From Dittrichia graveolens (Eukaryota; Streptophyta; Magnoliopsida; Asterales; Asteraceae), in assembly GCA_038502395.1 (NCBI GenBank), contig JARJIL010000006.1, positions 25,601,001 through 25,665,000 on the forward strand: a stretch of 64,000 nucleotides of DNA, given 5' to 3'. Below, piece by piece: positions 33,292 through 45,200 of this stretch (positions are counted from its first letter, which is position 1; the number at the start of each line of letters is the position of its first letter). Under the pieces are notes generated by a model. The model ran no database searches and had not been told where the DNA came from. It saw only the letters and a program-made list of their open reading frames with translations. A program made the translations under genes and the position numbers.

Positions 33292-36159
33292 TATGATAAA
33301 AACCGTTATTCAAATTATTTAGAAACCAAATTTAATTAATTAAAACACCTTAAAATTCCGCCCCTATTAAATATACAATCAAAGTCCTACTTTCAATTTA
33401 ATTAATTTATAAAATTAGTAATTATATATATTTATTTAATCCTAAATAAATAAACATAATTAATAACTCGTTATGATAAATAATCAGTAAATTAAAATCA
33501 ATCAATTTATTAATTTTTTGTTTGGTAAGATCCTATATAATAATATCTTTCGGTTGCTAACATTGCTCAAACTATAGCACTTATAAGTGCGACTCTTGAG
33601 TGTCATACGATATTCATTATGACATCTAATAGTTGTTGTGCATATAAACTCTAGTAGTTGTGATCTGTTTTTTTTAACTACATCACTATATAAACATTCG
33701 TGTTTGGATTGTTGCTTCAACGAGTTCTACTTCTATTTTTTTCTTCCTTTTAATATCTTTAAAAATACGTAGATGCAGGTAAGACTGATAATTTTTTACT
33801 CAACACGAAACACGATCCGAATCCAACATGAAAAAATGACACAAAACCGAAATAGGTCAAAAGTAGGTCGACACGAATATAACTGGTCGGGTTAGTGTCA
33901 ACGCAACAACCTGAAAATGACTCATATGACCCGTTTAAGGGTAAAATTATAAGATTATAATTTTTTTAATACTTCAAATTTAGATTTTAAAAATGAGATT
34001 GTGAATTCAAATGAGGCGGTGACATCTTAAGCAATAAAACCCATCAAACAGAAGGTCAAGACCTTTAAAAGTTAAAAACTTAAAATAAACAATAAAATAT
34101 TTAATGCTAAAACAATATCACATCATTTTGGTATTTGTTATTTGATTATATGGTTTTGATATTATAACATTTGATTGCTTGGTATGTGGTACTTTAGTAT
34201 TTTAGATTTCTTTTGTAATTGTATTTAATGATGTATTATTTTAATTTTATTTTGGTTGTTTGATAAATTATTATTAGTATTTGATAGAAGCGTAATACTT
34301 ATATTCCTTAGAAAATTTATTTATATAAGTTGAATAAAAAATAAAATCAAAATTCAAATCAAACTGAAACAAAGATCGAATCCAAAATTCGAATCCAATT
34401 GAAACGAATATTAATCTAAACGAAAATCATATTTGAAATCCATATCGAAACAAACAAGGAATTAGAAAAATTGTATACCAAAATCGAAAATATATTCCCA
34501 GAATACATTTTACCGAAATGGGTAGAGTGGTAGACCAACTTTCATAAACCAAGTTAAAAATCCAACTATGGAGCATAAAGCAACTTTCATAAACCAAGTT
34601 AAAATTGTTTTTGATCAAATAACTTAAAATTCCAATTACGGAGCATGTCTTTTTAATGTCGTCAAATGTTGCTTCGGATTATTTGAAAGTGAGGAGGATA
34701 ATTGTTAATTTAAATTGATTACAAATTGTGAAAATTTTGCTACTTTTAATGAATGATAAATCCTTTAGGATTTAATGATTACGTTTATTTTTTAAGATAT
34801 GATCTAATCTTCATTTTAAATCAAATTTTATATATATTTACGCATTGGATTAATGGATTTGAATGAAATTAAATTTCAAATTTTGACCGTTTAAAATCAA
34901 AATTGAGTTACAATTTAAGTTTCATTTTTAAATAGTTAAATAATTAGGATTTAATTTTGACTAGATGAGGGAACTAGAAATTTAGAATTCTCAAATTAAA
35001 TTGATAAAAAGTTAATCTTTCATATATATTAAAGATATTTTTTATATAATCAAACACAACCTGTATTTTTACTGCTTATAAATAGTCTTTCTTCTATTTT
35101 AATATCATTTAACTTCCTATTTCCCCTAAGTGGAGTGGAGCAAATCTAGACCAGGTATATCATGTTATGCTGACTTTATTTATTAAATTGTGTGATATAT
35201 TTTACTTTAAACTTACTAAATTAATATTATAATAACAAATTTTATAAGAAAGTGAGATAATTTAACGAATTAAATATGTATACATCTCTATTATATTTTT
35301 AAATGGCCGGCCAAACTAATTAAGTGGGTTCATGCATTCCATACGATGCAACCATGCAGCAGCAACAATAATGATATCCAATCCTGTCATATATAGCAGG
35401 GTATGAAGAAAGTAAGATGTAGACAATTATACTTTTATCATAAGATAGAGAGATTGTTTTCGGAGGCAATACACGTGGTGCCAATCACTCGAAATATTAT
35501 AATACTTACTAATATTAATATAAATTATATACATTTATATAGCTCAAGGCTAGAAAATATTTAATACTTATATCTAACTATCTAACAATATATGTGTGTG
35601 TAACAATATAAACTAACACACCCAACTCTTAAAACCTAATTCTAGTCCTCCAATCCTTTTTGTAAGATGCAACCATGAATAGTTATAATCTTGAAGCAGG
35701 TAATTGTAGGACATAAAGATTATCAAAAGAATCTAACAAGTATAAAATATTGACAATACATTAATCTGCGTTGAACAAATAATTGAGTTCCAAAAAAGAA
35801 ATGAGACAAGTTTGAAATTTGTGCTCTATGATTTCATGGGTCCAAGTTCACATGGCTAATCTTCTGTTTTTCGCTAAAATTAAAAACCTACATGATCCAA
35901 TGTTGTTGACCCTTAAAAGCTAGCCAACAAAACAAAAAGAAGATTATGGATAATTAATTATATATTTATACTTATAATTAACCCCATTTTTGTTTACTTT
36001 TAAACGAATTAGGCAAAGTATAGTGACACCTAGGAACAAAAAGACAAGTGAATAAACGATATCAAGAAGATAATCTCAATTTGTATTGACTATTTATCAG
36101 ATAAGATGTGGAAATTAAAATAGTTGATAACAATATATGAAGATAAGCGATTATGGTTA
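33292..36159. other. AT-rich spacer without recognised genes
   Basis: No long frame or complete element. Small features: GGTCGACACGAATATAAC-type decayed repeat near 33860, and a 24-bp direct repeat (CAACTTTCATAAACCAAG) at about 34538 and 34581. Confidence 0.4.
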
Positions 36160-36572
36160 CACTACAACAAATATGTTAATTTTTCATACTTTTTTAAAAT
36201 ATGGTGTGCCAAATTTTTTGTAAAGTTCACATGTGAAAATGTAATAAATATAGTTAAAGTATCGCATGTATTGTGAACAAATAATTAAAGTTTTCACATA
36301 TTTAAGTGTGAAAATATTGAAAAATATCTCTATGTTATAAAGTTCATGTTTTTAAGTGTGAACTTTTCTCAATTTCTATTAATTACTATTTTTAAACATT
36401 TAAAAGTGTGAATTTTTTAAAATCAATATTATACATTTAAACGTATGAGCTTTTTTTTGTTCTTTTTACCTACATTTTGTTTAAACTATTATACGCACTT
36501 TTAAGTGTGCATTTTTATTAAATTCTACACGCTTTCGATAAAATGTGAGGAAAACCTATATTTATTGTAGTC
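36160..36572. mobile_element. CACTA-type MITE (413 bp), TSD TTA
   Basis: Left end CACTACAACAAATATG, right end TATTTATTGTAGTC, flanked by TTA on both sides (36157-36159, 36573-36575). Subterminal AAGTGTGAA-like words recur, as in En/Spm relatives. The last base (C for G) is mutated from CACTA. Confidence 0.8.
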
Positions 36573-36752
36573 TTAGCATTCTTCAAGGTTTTGGGAACAC
36601 TCGATCCTCCAAGAGCGATACGCTGTTTTTGGTGTATGACTAGGCACAAAGAAACATTTCGGGTTAGATCCAAGGTTGCAGGTCATGGATCAATGATCTA
36701 ATGATTAAGTTAGGCCTGAATGAACAAAACGTAGTCATTAGAAGCGAGAAAG

Positions 36753-37051
36753 TGTAATATCCCTAATTTTGAAATAATGAAGCGTTTTAATACTCATTAC
36801 AACTTTTTAATTGAGTTTATGGATAAAGATTAGTAAATACTTGATTTCAAATACTTATTTTTTTAATTGGAAGTGAAATCAATCTAAATTATATGGAAGT
36901 ACTTATGAACTTATAAGCTCTGAGTTTATATTAATTAAATAAAACGGTTTGTAAGTGTTAATTTTAAAAGTTTAGGGGCTGTAAATGACAAGTTGATAAA
37001 TTGAAGGGCTAAAGTGTAAAATTGGATTTAATTACCCCATTTTAGTTACTA
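36753..37051 (+). repeat. 5' piece of an old Tekay-type LTR
   Basis: Starts TGTAATATCCCTAATTTTG, the usual TGTAA(C/T)A(T/C)CC start, then AT-rich LTR-like sequence. It breaks at a reversed Helitron terminus (37052). Sequence resembling its continuation (AAATTGAAGTGCTA, TTTCAAGTAAGTTC) appears at 42480-42725. Confidence 0.55.
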
Positions 37052-37114
37052 CTAGTATAATACCCGCACAATACAGCGACTAGAGATAATTCCTACTTAA
37101 TAACGATGATAATT
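37052..37114 (-). mobile_element. Helitron 3' end, reversed (continues at 41606)
   Basis: A|CTAG at 37051-37055 followed by TATAATACCCGCACAATACAG mirrors the end at 30888. The next 50 bp (AATTCCTAC...AATAAC) and the sequence from 41606 (ATGTCC...ATTATATTCACACATT) align with the continuous sequence at 30920-30985, so the hAT-like element was inserted in this Helitron. Confidence 0.5.
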
Positions 37115-37399
37115 TAGGGGTGTTTATTAGTTCAGTTTTCGGTTTATTCGGTTTTATTTTTATTTTTTTGTAACACCGGAAAATTCACAAGCCATTTTTT
37201 TTAAACATGTACCGGGGAAGCTAATTAGAACTTAACTTGATTACATAAGATCAATATTCACAAATATACATTCATTTGTTTCAAAAGTTAACAACATCAT
37301 CAATTTGTTTGGTGTTACAAAATAAAACTGGCTCGTCTCTTTTTCAAAATAAGTATCATAGTAATGGTCAACTCTTCCTTCTTCAAATCTAACACGAAC

Positions 37400-37866
37400 C
37401 TGCAAAACATCAACTGAGGGGAATTAGCACAAAGCTAAGTGAGTAGAGGTTAAAGCAACAAATGCAAACATTCACAATCAATCATCAATCAGTAATCACA
37501 TATCCAGAGAAGACCGGCGGTTCGGTGCAGAACCTACAACCAATGCCAGCCAAAGCAAAGGTTTACCGATAGCTTTCCACTAGATGGGCACAGTAAACTC
37601 CCCTCTGAGCAATAAATGCAACAAAAAGGCTACTACTGTTCAACCAACCAGTTAGACAAGCCCAACCCAAGTCCACGTATAGCTGACTTCTCAACGCAAC
37701 TCAAAATCATCCTAAGAGTGCGTATCGACCAAATATTCATGCAGCAGTTATCAAAATTTCATTAACACAATCAGCAGTTCAATCAATCCAATCACAAACC
37801 ACAATCATGCTTCACATCAATAAAATTAACTACAATCTTTACCATCCGTGTTCAACGTCCACTCAC
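37400..37866 (-). other. Putative LTR intron (467 nt)
   Basis: Minus strand AAG|GTGAGT, branch-like CTAAT, 20 nt, then TTTTGCAG|GT. Confidence 0.4.
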
Positions 37867-38039
37867 CTTAGTTTCAGTCTTGAACTCAGAAGTCTAATAT
37901 CACCGAGTTTTAGGATTGCCTGTAAACACAGCGATAATCAAATCAGTTTCAATCTCATAAATATATCTTATCCATATATTTATAAATCATTCATCAAACA
38001 AACATCAAACAATAAACAAATACAAGTTCAAACACAAAG

Positions 38040-38440
38040 TATCGGATTTCTCCAAAACTCTCGGATTTCAAGAATCCGCAACTTATGTCTTGGATTCTAC
38101 TAATATCGGTTTTGGGAATCCGATGGATCCCATACCGTCGGATTTTCCTTTACTAAATTTCAAATATCCAGATTTCACTTCAATCGGATTTTATGGTTTC
38201 CGGATTTGAGTTTTCGGATTCTAAAGTATAGGATTCTAACTTTTGGATTTCATACCTAACAATCGGATTTGTAAGTCTTGGTTATACAAGTGTAGGATTT
38301 TTGAATTTTGGATTCAATCATTCGGATTTAGGTCTCGGTTTACAAATGTTTCGGATTTCATAAGTTCCCGGATTACATGCATCGGTTTTCAACACTAGGA
38401 TTTCATATATCGTTTCTTGCATTAATCGGATTTCACCTTC
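38040..38440. repeat. Array of TCGGATTT words in the reversed LTR
   Basis: More than a dozen imperfect copies of ATCGGATTTC / AATCCG in both senses are irregularly spaced. The forward LTR at 40015-40250 holds the same word set. Confidence 0.75.
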
Positions 38441-40014
38441 TTCCTTACCAAAACCGACAGTTCTTATACTCATCCAAACTACCATCTTTATAACTTAAAC
38501 TCAGAAATTACGAATTCATCAAATCATTTCTCAAACATGTTTAAACACTTCTTTAACACATATTCATGTATCAATACATCATTTTAACATATAATCACAT
38601 AAACACACAAAAACCGACTCAAAACTCATGTTCTTCAAAAACCGATTCTATGATTCATCATGTAATCATGTTAATCTAATCAGAATGCAACCTAACAATA
38701 TTTAACCATGATATTACTAACATCTAACCTTGCATCTTGATTTAAAACACAAAATATATGAAATCCGATTCCGAGATCTTCAATTCCTTCTTCTTCGGTT
38801 TCTTTGGCAGAGGAGAGAACACACACAATTACACACACTACACTTTTCTAATTTTGAGTTAATGTAGGTTTCATTATTAGTTAACCACCACGTATTTAAA
38901 CATAAAACAAGAGGTGTCGGTCACCTCCTAATTCCCATACACATGTGTACACATACACAATGTATACATGCATACACACGGTTCAACACATACATACAAT
39001 ACATGCATATGATTTCAACATACATACATATAATTTATTTAACTTAAGTAATTATTTAGTCATTTAACTAACCACTTTACCATATTAAAACAAATAAGCA
39101 CGCACCACAAACCTGCTAATCTCCTAGCCCAGGTTTGCGGGTGTTACATTTATGGCCAAAACCGTAACCGAACCGAAACTGTTTAAATTAGTGTCATAAC
39201 CGAACCGAAAACCGAATACGAATTCGGTTCGGTTTTTGGTTATAACCGGTTAAACCGAATTCGGATAAAAGCCCACTTTCTTGGCAACCCATTTTGCTTC
39301 TTTTGGCAACCCAACAATGTAACATCCTGTATTTGGGTCTAGTGATTTCGTAGGCTATGGTATGTCCATACGTGATTAGTATTTGATTATATGTTTATTT
39401 ATTTACTAATTAGACTTATTTAAATTAGTTGTTAAATTAATTAAGTTAAGATATATATTTAAATATATATATGTGCGGATGTGTGAAACATGTAAATTGT
39501 GATTGAGTTATTGCATGACACTTCCTTCTTGATTATACACGGTTTCATGCATAGGTGGCTTTTATGAGATAAACACTAGAATTACCTCTTCACTTTGAAA
39601 ATCTGAAGTGTGTGTTGTGCGTGTTTGAGAGAGAGAAAAGCTAAGAAGAACAAAGAATCGGATTTGGAGATTTGAATTGTTAGATTCAAGAGTACGGTTG
39701 TTATGATTTCTTTGTATGCTTTGAATCATGTTAACATGCTATACTTTTGATTAACATCCTGCTGGGTTTTGTATATGAACACCATGTATGAAATTGTATA
39801 TGAACTTGAAAAGTGGGTTTGATTGACTTGGTTATGTTCTTGGGTTGTTATGGTGTTTTGATGCATGATAACATGTTTAAATCTTGTTTAAATATGTTTT
39901 GGAAAGTTGTTATATGAATTGTTGAGTTGTGAATCTGGTTTATGGAGGATTTGAAGTTGTCGGATTGTTGTTAAAGAAGGTGATGAAATATGGGTACTGT
40001 AAATACGATTTTCT

Positions 40015-40250
40015 CGAAATCTGATAGGGAGGAATCCGATGGTGGATTCCGATATATTGATGAATCCGAAGACCTAAAATCCGATAGAGGAATCCGATGG
40101 TGGATTCCTACAAGTTGAATTCCGATAGTCGAGTCCGAAGGAGAAGGAATCCGACACTTGTATCGGATTTCCTTCAAATCCGATATTGGGGTATTGGATT
40201 TCCATAAATTTGATGATCCTGGCGGATTTCCTTGAAATCCGATGGTTTTG
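40015..40250. repeat. Array of AATCCGAT words in the forward LTR
   Basis: About twelve copies of GGAATCCGATGG or ATCGGATTTCC-like words in both orientations, ahead of the GTGAGT donor. Confidence 0.8.
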
Positions 40251-40452
40251 CTGTTTGTTGATTATATGATGTTATATGCTAAATGTACATGCATATGTGA
40301 ATCTAACATGTTATGTTTGATTTAAAGATGATATAAATATATATCTGATATATATTTACGAATCAGATACTAATGTTTGGTTTGTTGTGTTCTCAGGAAC
40401 AAACAAGGCTCGGTAAAATTAGATCACTGAGTGGAAAAGCTGAGAACTCGAG

Positions 40453-40916
40453 GTGAGTGGATGTTTACTCACAGATGATGTTAGTTGTAACTGGTTTGGT
40501 TGCAACTGTTTATGGTTTGACGCATGGATAGGTTTTATATCTGATAATTGATTAATTGGTTGATTGTTAATTAATTGTTGCGTCAGTGTTATGTATACAT
40601 AATGGTTGGGAAGTCAGTTTCGGCTGGGCATATGGGATGGGTTTGTTTGCTATCGACTAATCAGTATTGTAATCTTTTGATGCATTTGTTGCAACTTAAG
40701 GTAATACTGTGTGAGAATAGCAAATGAACTATCGGTAAACTTTTGCTTTGGCCGGCATTGGTTGTAGGTTCCTACAGAACCGCCGGTCTTTCTGGGACAC
40801 GATTATCTGTTATTTGTTGTTGTTGATATCATGCGAATCTGGCTGATGTATTTGTTGTAGTTGTGCTCCATTCACTTAGCTTTGTGCTAATCCCCCACCT
40901 CTCACTCTTTTTACAG
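40453..40916 (+). other. Putative LTR intron (464 nt)
   Basis: GAG|GTGAGT; CTAAT at 40887-40891; pyrimidine-rich CCCCCACCTCTCACTCTTTT; ACAG|GT. This is the best-looking splice signal set among the LTRs. Confidence 0.45.
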
Positions 40917-41605
40917 GTTTTGGAAAGTCAGCGGCTCAGCTGAGAGTGGTTAGCTTGGGGAGTAATTGCCTAGGCCTCTAATGTGTTTATTTATGACGAG
41001 CCGTAATTTTGTACTACTGATATTTTAAACTGGTTGGCATTGTAAACTGTGATTTGTGAACAGTTGTAAATACTTTTAGTATTTTAATAGCTTCCGCAGT
41101 ATAATTTAAAATGAAAATTTTTTTGGGTTGAAAATATGGTGTTACAAACAACATTGTATGATAGATAGAACAATTTTAATAAGCAATGAACAAATGTGGA
41201 ACTATCAAAGTATGAAAGTGGAATGACGAATGATGAATAAATGTAGTGTCTTGGTTTACACTTTACAAACTCATTAGGGATTTAGGGCACATCAGCTTCA
41301 TCGAGAGAGGAACAGGAAAGGCGAGAGGTTTGAAGGAGGGAGTATTCTCAAGAAGTTAAAAAATATTTATATGTAATATAATATAATATATATGATATAT
41401 AATAAAAAATACTAAAATATCTAATTCGGTTTATTCGGTTTGAAAATTCCTAAAATGGTAAGTGAACCGAAAACCGTTTATGGTAATCGGTTTCGGTTTT
41501 TAAACCGAACCAAAAACCGAATTTGAAAATGGATTCGGCTTTTACGGTTACGGAGCAGTTCAGTTTACGGTTAAACGGTTTATATCGGAATTTTGAACAC
41601 CCTTA

Positions 41606-42314
41606 AATAACATGTCCATTTTTATTAACGTAAGACTATTATATTCACACATTATAATGACATCAAACAATTTTCGTTCGCAATACATCTATTTTCTTCT
41701 TCCAGTTTCCATTTCTTTTATTTCTCTTTTCTTTATAACTCTTTTATTAATTTTCAAAATAAATTCTTAAAAACAATAAAAAGAGAAATAAAAAGAATAT
41801 TAAATATGCTATAAATTAAACCTTTTGTTTTGATTACACGAGTCATTTAAAAAACCTGAAAATGTCTATAATTTTATGTTACATGTTATTAATTAGATTT
41901 ATAAGTTTTAGTTATACATATTTTCTAATACTTAAATTAAAATATGTTTTATATGATAAAATATTTAAACTATTATTTTTATGAAGATCCTTTTTATTTA
42001 ATTTTAATTTGTATTTAATATCATATAGGTTGAAAATTAATTTGTATTGATTTAACTTTATTAAACATTATTTATTATGAAAGGTTTAGTTATAAAAATG
42101 GTAATTAAGAAATCTAATTAACTTCATATAATGATTTTCTTATTGGTTTAAATAATGGGTAAATTGGTAATTTCAAATTACTTAAAATTAAGATATTGCA
42201 ATGAATTAAATGCTTTATAATATTGTATAGATTATTCACTTGAAAACTTCTAGAGAGAGTGGAGAGAGTGAGCTAATTTTCCTCCAACGATTATAGAGAA
42301 AGAGTAGAGAGAGT
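41606..42314. other. AT-rich continuation of the reversed Helitron
   Basis: The first 100 bp align with 30940-31010; the rest is AT-rich and non-coding. The Helitron 5' end is not identified. Confidence 0.4.
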
Positions 42315-42480
42315 TAGGGGTGTTCACTGATCGGATAAAACCGAATAACCGAACCGAAAATTTTGGATCGGATTATTTGGTTTGGATTATTCGGATTTTT
42401 GGATCGGATTGAATCAAAACCGAATAATTACTATGGATTCTGGTTTGGTTTTGGATACTATAATTTAAACCGAATAAAAT
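42315..42480. mobile_element. Truncated TAGGGGTGTTCA-type TIR element
   Basis: Has the left terminus TAGGGGTGTTCACTG and ACCGAATAACCGAACCG-like words, but no matching right terminus. Confidence 0.5.
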
Positions 42481-42725
42481 TGAAGTGCTAGAATTGCTAA
42501 TTAAATTGAAGTGCTATATGTGAGTTTTGACTTTTGAAGACTTGGAATGATAAAATTGCAGCTTGTCTAGATTGGAAGCTTGTTTCAAGTAAGTTCTTAA
42601 CCCATTTGATAAAAAAATTAAGTGTTTTATGTTCAATTTAAAGATCTTTGATATGTTGTTTGACCTTTTGAGTCAAATGGGTCATTTTGAGTAGGAATTA
42701 CTTAAGTTAGAGTTTGATTATCTTA
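42481..42725 (+). repeat. Tekay LTR fragment
   Basis: TTTCAAGTAAGTTCTTAACCC, and later TCAAATGGGTC, match the same parts of the LTR at 45432 (ATCAAGTAAGTTCTCAAC near 45858). Probably the continuation of 36753-37051. Confidence 0.45.
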
Positions 42726-43400
42726 TCTTACTCCTATATAATGTATTTACCATCTAAAAAACTCTTTATTTTAAGAAGAGTAAATTTACTAAAATACCCC
42801 TTCTTTATAACTCTCCTTTACCCCTCCTTTAAGTCCACAATTAATGAATTTAAACAATTAAATATTGAAAACATAACCAACAATTATCTTACTCCTATAT
42901 AAACTCTTAATTTATAAGAAGAGTAAATTTACTAAAATACCCCTTCTTTATACCTCTCATTTACCCCTCCTTTAAGTCCACAATTAATGAATTTAAACAA
43001 TTAAATATTGAAAATATAACCGACAATTAATGGATTTAAACCAATACTTATAACTGAATTATTTCTAACCATATATTTTTAATATTAACTTTTAATTTAT
43101 GAGATCACCATACTTATAACTGAATTAAGTCTAATCATATAATTTTAATATTAACTTTTGATTCATGAGATCACCTAAATTAATGTTTTCAATAAATCAA
43201 GTTCACGAGATTTCACAAACACCAAACAAATGAAAGAGTCAAAGAGTTGAAATTTATAAACATTGCATTCTAACTCAATTACATAATAATTAGAACTATG
43301 AAACATTACACACACATATACATACATATATATAATCAACAACTTTATGATTTAGCCAAGCGACAAAATTCTTCCAACAAACTGAAAGACAAATAACTCA

Positions 43401-44204
43401 AGGGCTGTTTGGTTCGCGGATTGTTTTTCATTGGAATTGGAATCCTAGAAGGAATTTGAATTGGAAGGAATTTGATTTGGAATGTAATTCCTTCCTTCTT
43501 GTGTTTGGCAAAACAAAGGATTCTTAAAGGAAAGCAAGAGGAAAAACGCGAGAACCTCTCTTCACCGCTGCCACCTACCGCCGCTCCCATCTCTGTCGTT
43601 GCTTGCCACCTACCGCCGCCCCCATCTATGTCGTTGCTTGCCACCACTGCCCCAACACCGCCACCACTGTTGTCGCCAATCGTCTAGACACCACCACTGC
43701 CCCAACACCGCCCTTGACATACGAAGCCCTAATCGCCGGTCGCTACTCGCCATTTGTCGGGACGAACGACATACGAAGCCCTAATCGTCGGTCGCCCCCG
43801 ACATACGAAGCGCTAATCGTCGGGACACCACCACCACCGAAGCCCTAATCGCTGGTCGGGACACCTCTGTCGCTGTCGCCGTCGCCAGTTGCCACGTCAG
43901 TTGCCATCGTCGGTCACCACGTTAGTTGCCATCACCGGTCACGACTTCAGTCGCCATCGCTGGTCACAACTTCAGTGGCAATCGCCGGTCACGTGAGGGT
44001 TGGGTCGATGAAGGCTTGGTGAGGTAGATGGAATCTGAATTCCATTGATGTTGAGAAGGAATTTACTTTCCTTCATTTGAGGGAAAGTTTTCCCATCCCA
44101 AATTCCAATTCCTTGCATAAAAAATGAACCAAACAAGGGAATGTATGGGAATTGGATTCCAATTCCTTAGAATTCCTATGGAATCCTTCCAACCAAACAG
44201 CACC
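43401..44204. mobile_element. PIF/Harbinger-like MITE (804 bp) with GC-rich core, TSD TCA
   Basis: Ends AGGGCTGTTTGGTT and AACCAAACAGCACC, flanked by TCA on both sides. The tandem Helitron copy at 44391 has the same site uninterrupted (AATAACTCAGAGTTAGC near 44850), which proves the insertion limits. Subterminal GGAATTGGAATCC words occur at both ends. The centre (about 43560-43990) is strikingly GC-rich with internal direct repeats. Confidence 0.8.
43560..43990. repeat. GC-rich repeat core of the MITE
   Basis: Repeats of TTGCTTGCCACC, ACATACGAAGCCCTAATCG (four copies) and GTCACnACnTCAGTnGCCAT. Short frames in all phases are Pro/Thr/Arg-rich artefacts. The base composition is unlike everything around it, so a captured foreign segment is possible. 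Confidence 0.75.
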
Positions 44205-44390
44205 TCAGAGTTAGCAATTTAATTCTTAATTTCAAATTGGCTCTCGCAAAGAATCTTCACAAACTCATATTATTTTCATCTCAAAGAATCTTCACAAACT
44301 CATATTTGCTCTTTGTGATTATTCTGCACAAAACTCATCACAACCTCCTATTTCTTCGCCGCCGTCGCATTGCGCGGGTACCCTACTAGT

Positions 44391-45200
44391 TCCTATATAA
44401 TGCATCTACCACCTAAAAAACTTGTAATTTTAAGAAGAGTAAAATTACTAAAATACCCTCATTTATACCCCTCATTTACCCCTCCTTTACGTCCACAATT
44501 AATGAATTTAACCAAATAAATATTGAAAACATAACCGAACATTAATGAATTTAAACCAATACTTATAATTGAAGATTTTCTAATCATATATTTTTAATAT
44601 TAACTTTTGATTCATGAGATCACCTAAATTCCTGTTTTCAAGTAAGGGATACATAAATCAAGTTCAAGAGATTTCACAAACACCAAACAAATTAAAGAGT
44701 CAAAGAGTTGAAATTTATAAACATTGCATTCTAACTTAATTCATAATAATTGGAACTATGAAACATTACACACACACATATACATACATATATAATCAGG
44801 AACTTCATGATTCACCCATGCGACAAAACTCTTCCAGCAAACTAAAACACAAATAACTCAGAGTTAGCAATTTAATTCTTAATTTCAAAGTGACTCTCGC
44901 AAAAAACAAACTCATATTAGCAATGTTTTATAAATTACTAACTTTGATATGTATTTAATTGCACAAAATTGATATGTATTTCAGATCGATCTGTTAATTA
45001 ACTTCCACATCTTCATTTTCTCCTATTCAACAAATCGGATCACTTCACGGTTAATATATCTATACAATTACTTTAGTTTAGAGTCTTATGAACTCAAGCA
45101 ACTCGCGTGTTTTGAAAATCAACTATGAATATAACATTCATCTACCGATTTAAGCGGGCAGATGAAAGGATCCTTTAACATATCTATATTTGGTCGATTT
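44391..45200 (+). mobile_element. Second Helitron copy in tandem (3' end uncertain)
   Basis: Begins TCCTATATAATGCATC right after the CTAG|T of the first copy. It repeats the first copy's sequence (for example GAGTTGAAATTTATAAACAT near 44704 and 43247) without the MITE. No 3' CTAG hairpin is found; the end is approximate. Confidence 0.55.

Larger units (their letters stand above)
37169..39148 (-). repeat. Tekay-type solo LTR, reversed (1980 bp)
   Basis: Bounded by TGTAACACCGG and GGGTGTTACA; flanks TTTTT/TTTAT are an imperfect duplication in a T-rich tract. Minus-strand landmarks: AAG|GTGAGT at 37866, TAGCTTTGTGCTAATT, and TTTTGCAG|GT at 37400. A TCGGATTT-rich array lies at 38040-38440. It is the same subfamily as 39318-41146 (shared GGCCGGCATTGG-like and ACCGCCGGTCTT blocks). 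Confidence 0.85.
39318..41146 (+). repeat. Tekay-type solo LTR (1829 bp), TSD AACAA
   Basis: Starts TGTAACATCC, ends GGTGTTACA, flanked by perfect AACAA on both sides (39313-39317, 41147-41151). Landmarks: GAG|GTGAGT at 40453, TTCACTTAGCTTTGTGCTAAT at 40871, CTCTTTTTACAG|GT ending 40916, GCTTCCGCA near 41091. A perfect target duplication without an internal region proves LTR-LTR recombination. Confidence 0.93.
37115..41605. mobile_element. hAT-like TIR element carrying two opposed Tekay solo LTRs
   Basis: Ends TAGGGGTGTT and GAACACCCTTA, with subterminal CGGTTTATTCGG / ACCGAACCG words typical of this abundant plant MITE type. Without the two LTRs the element is about 0.68 kb. The flanking duplication is unclear on the left. 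Confidence 0.65.
42726..44389 (+). mobile_element. Helitron with partly duplicated 5' end and a nested MITE
   Basis: Starts A|TCTTACTCCTATATAATG and ends GTCGCATTGCGCGGGTACCC TACTAG|T with a CGCATTGCG hairpin. The 5' 161 bp occur twice (42726 and 42887). A Harbinger-like MITE sits at 43401-44204. Without it the element is about 0.86 kb and non-coding. Confidence 0.7.

Noticed and set aside
43345..43848. Several Pro/Thr/His-rich small ORFs on both strands
   Set aside because: Overlapping frames in the GC-rich repeat core of a MITE; codon pattern follows the DNA repeats in every phase.
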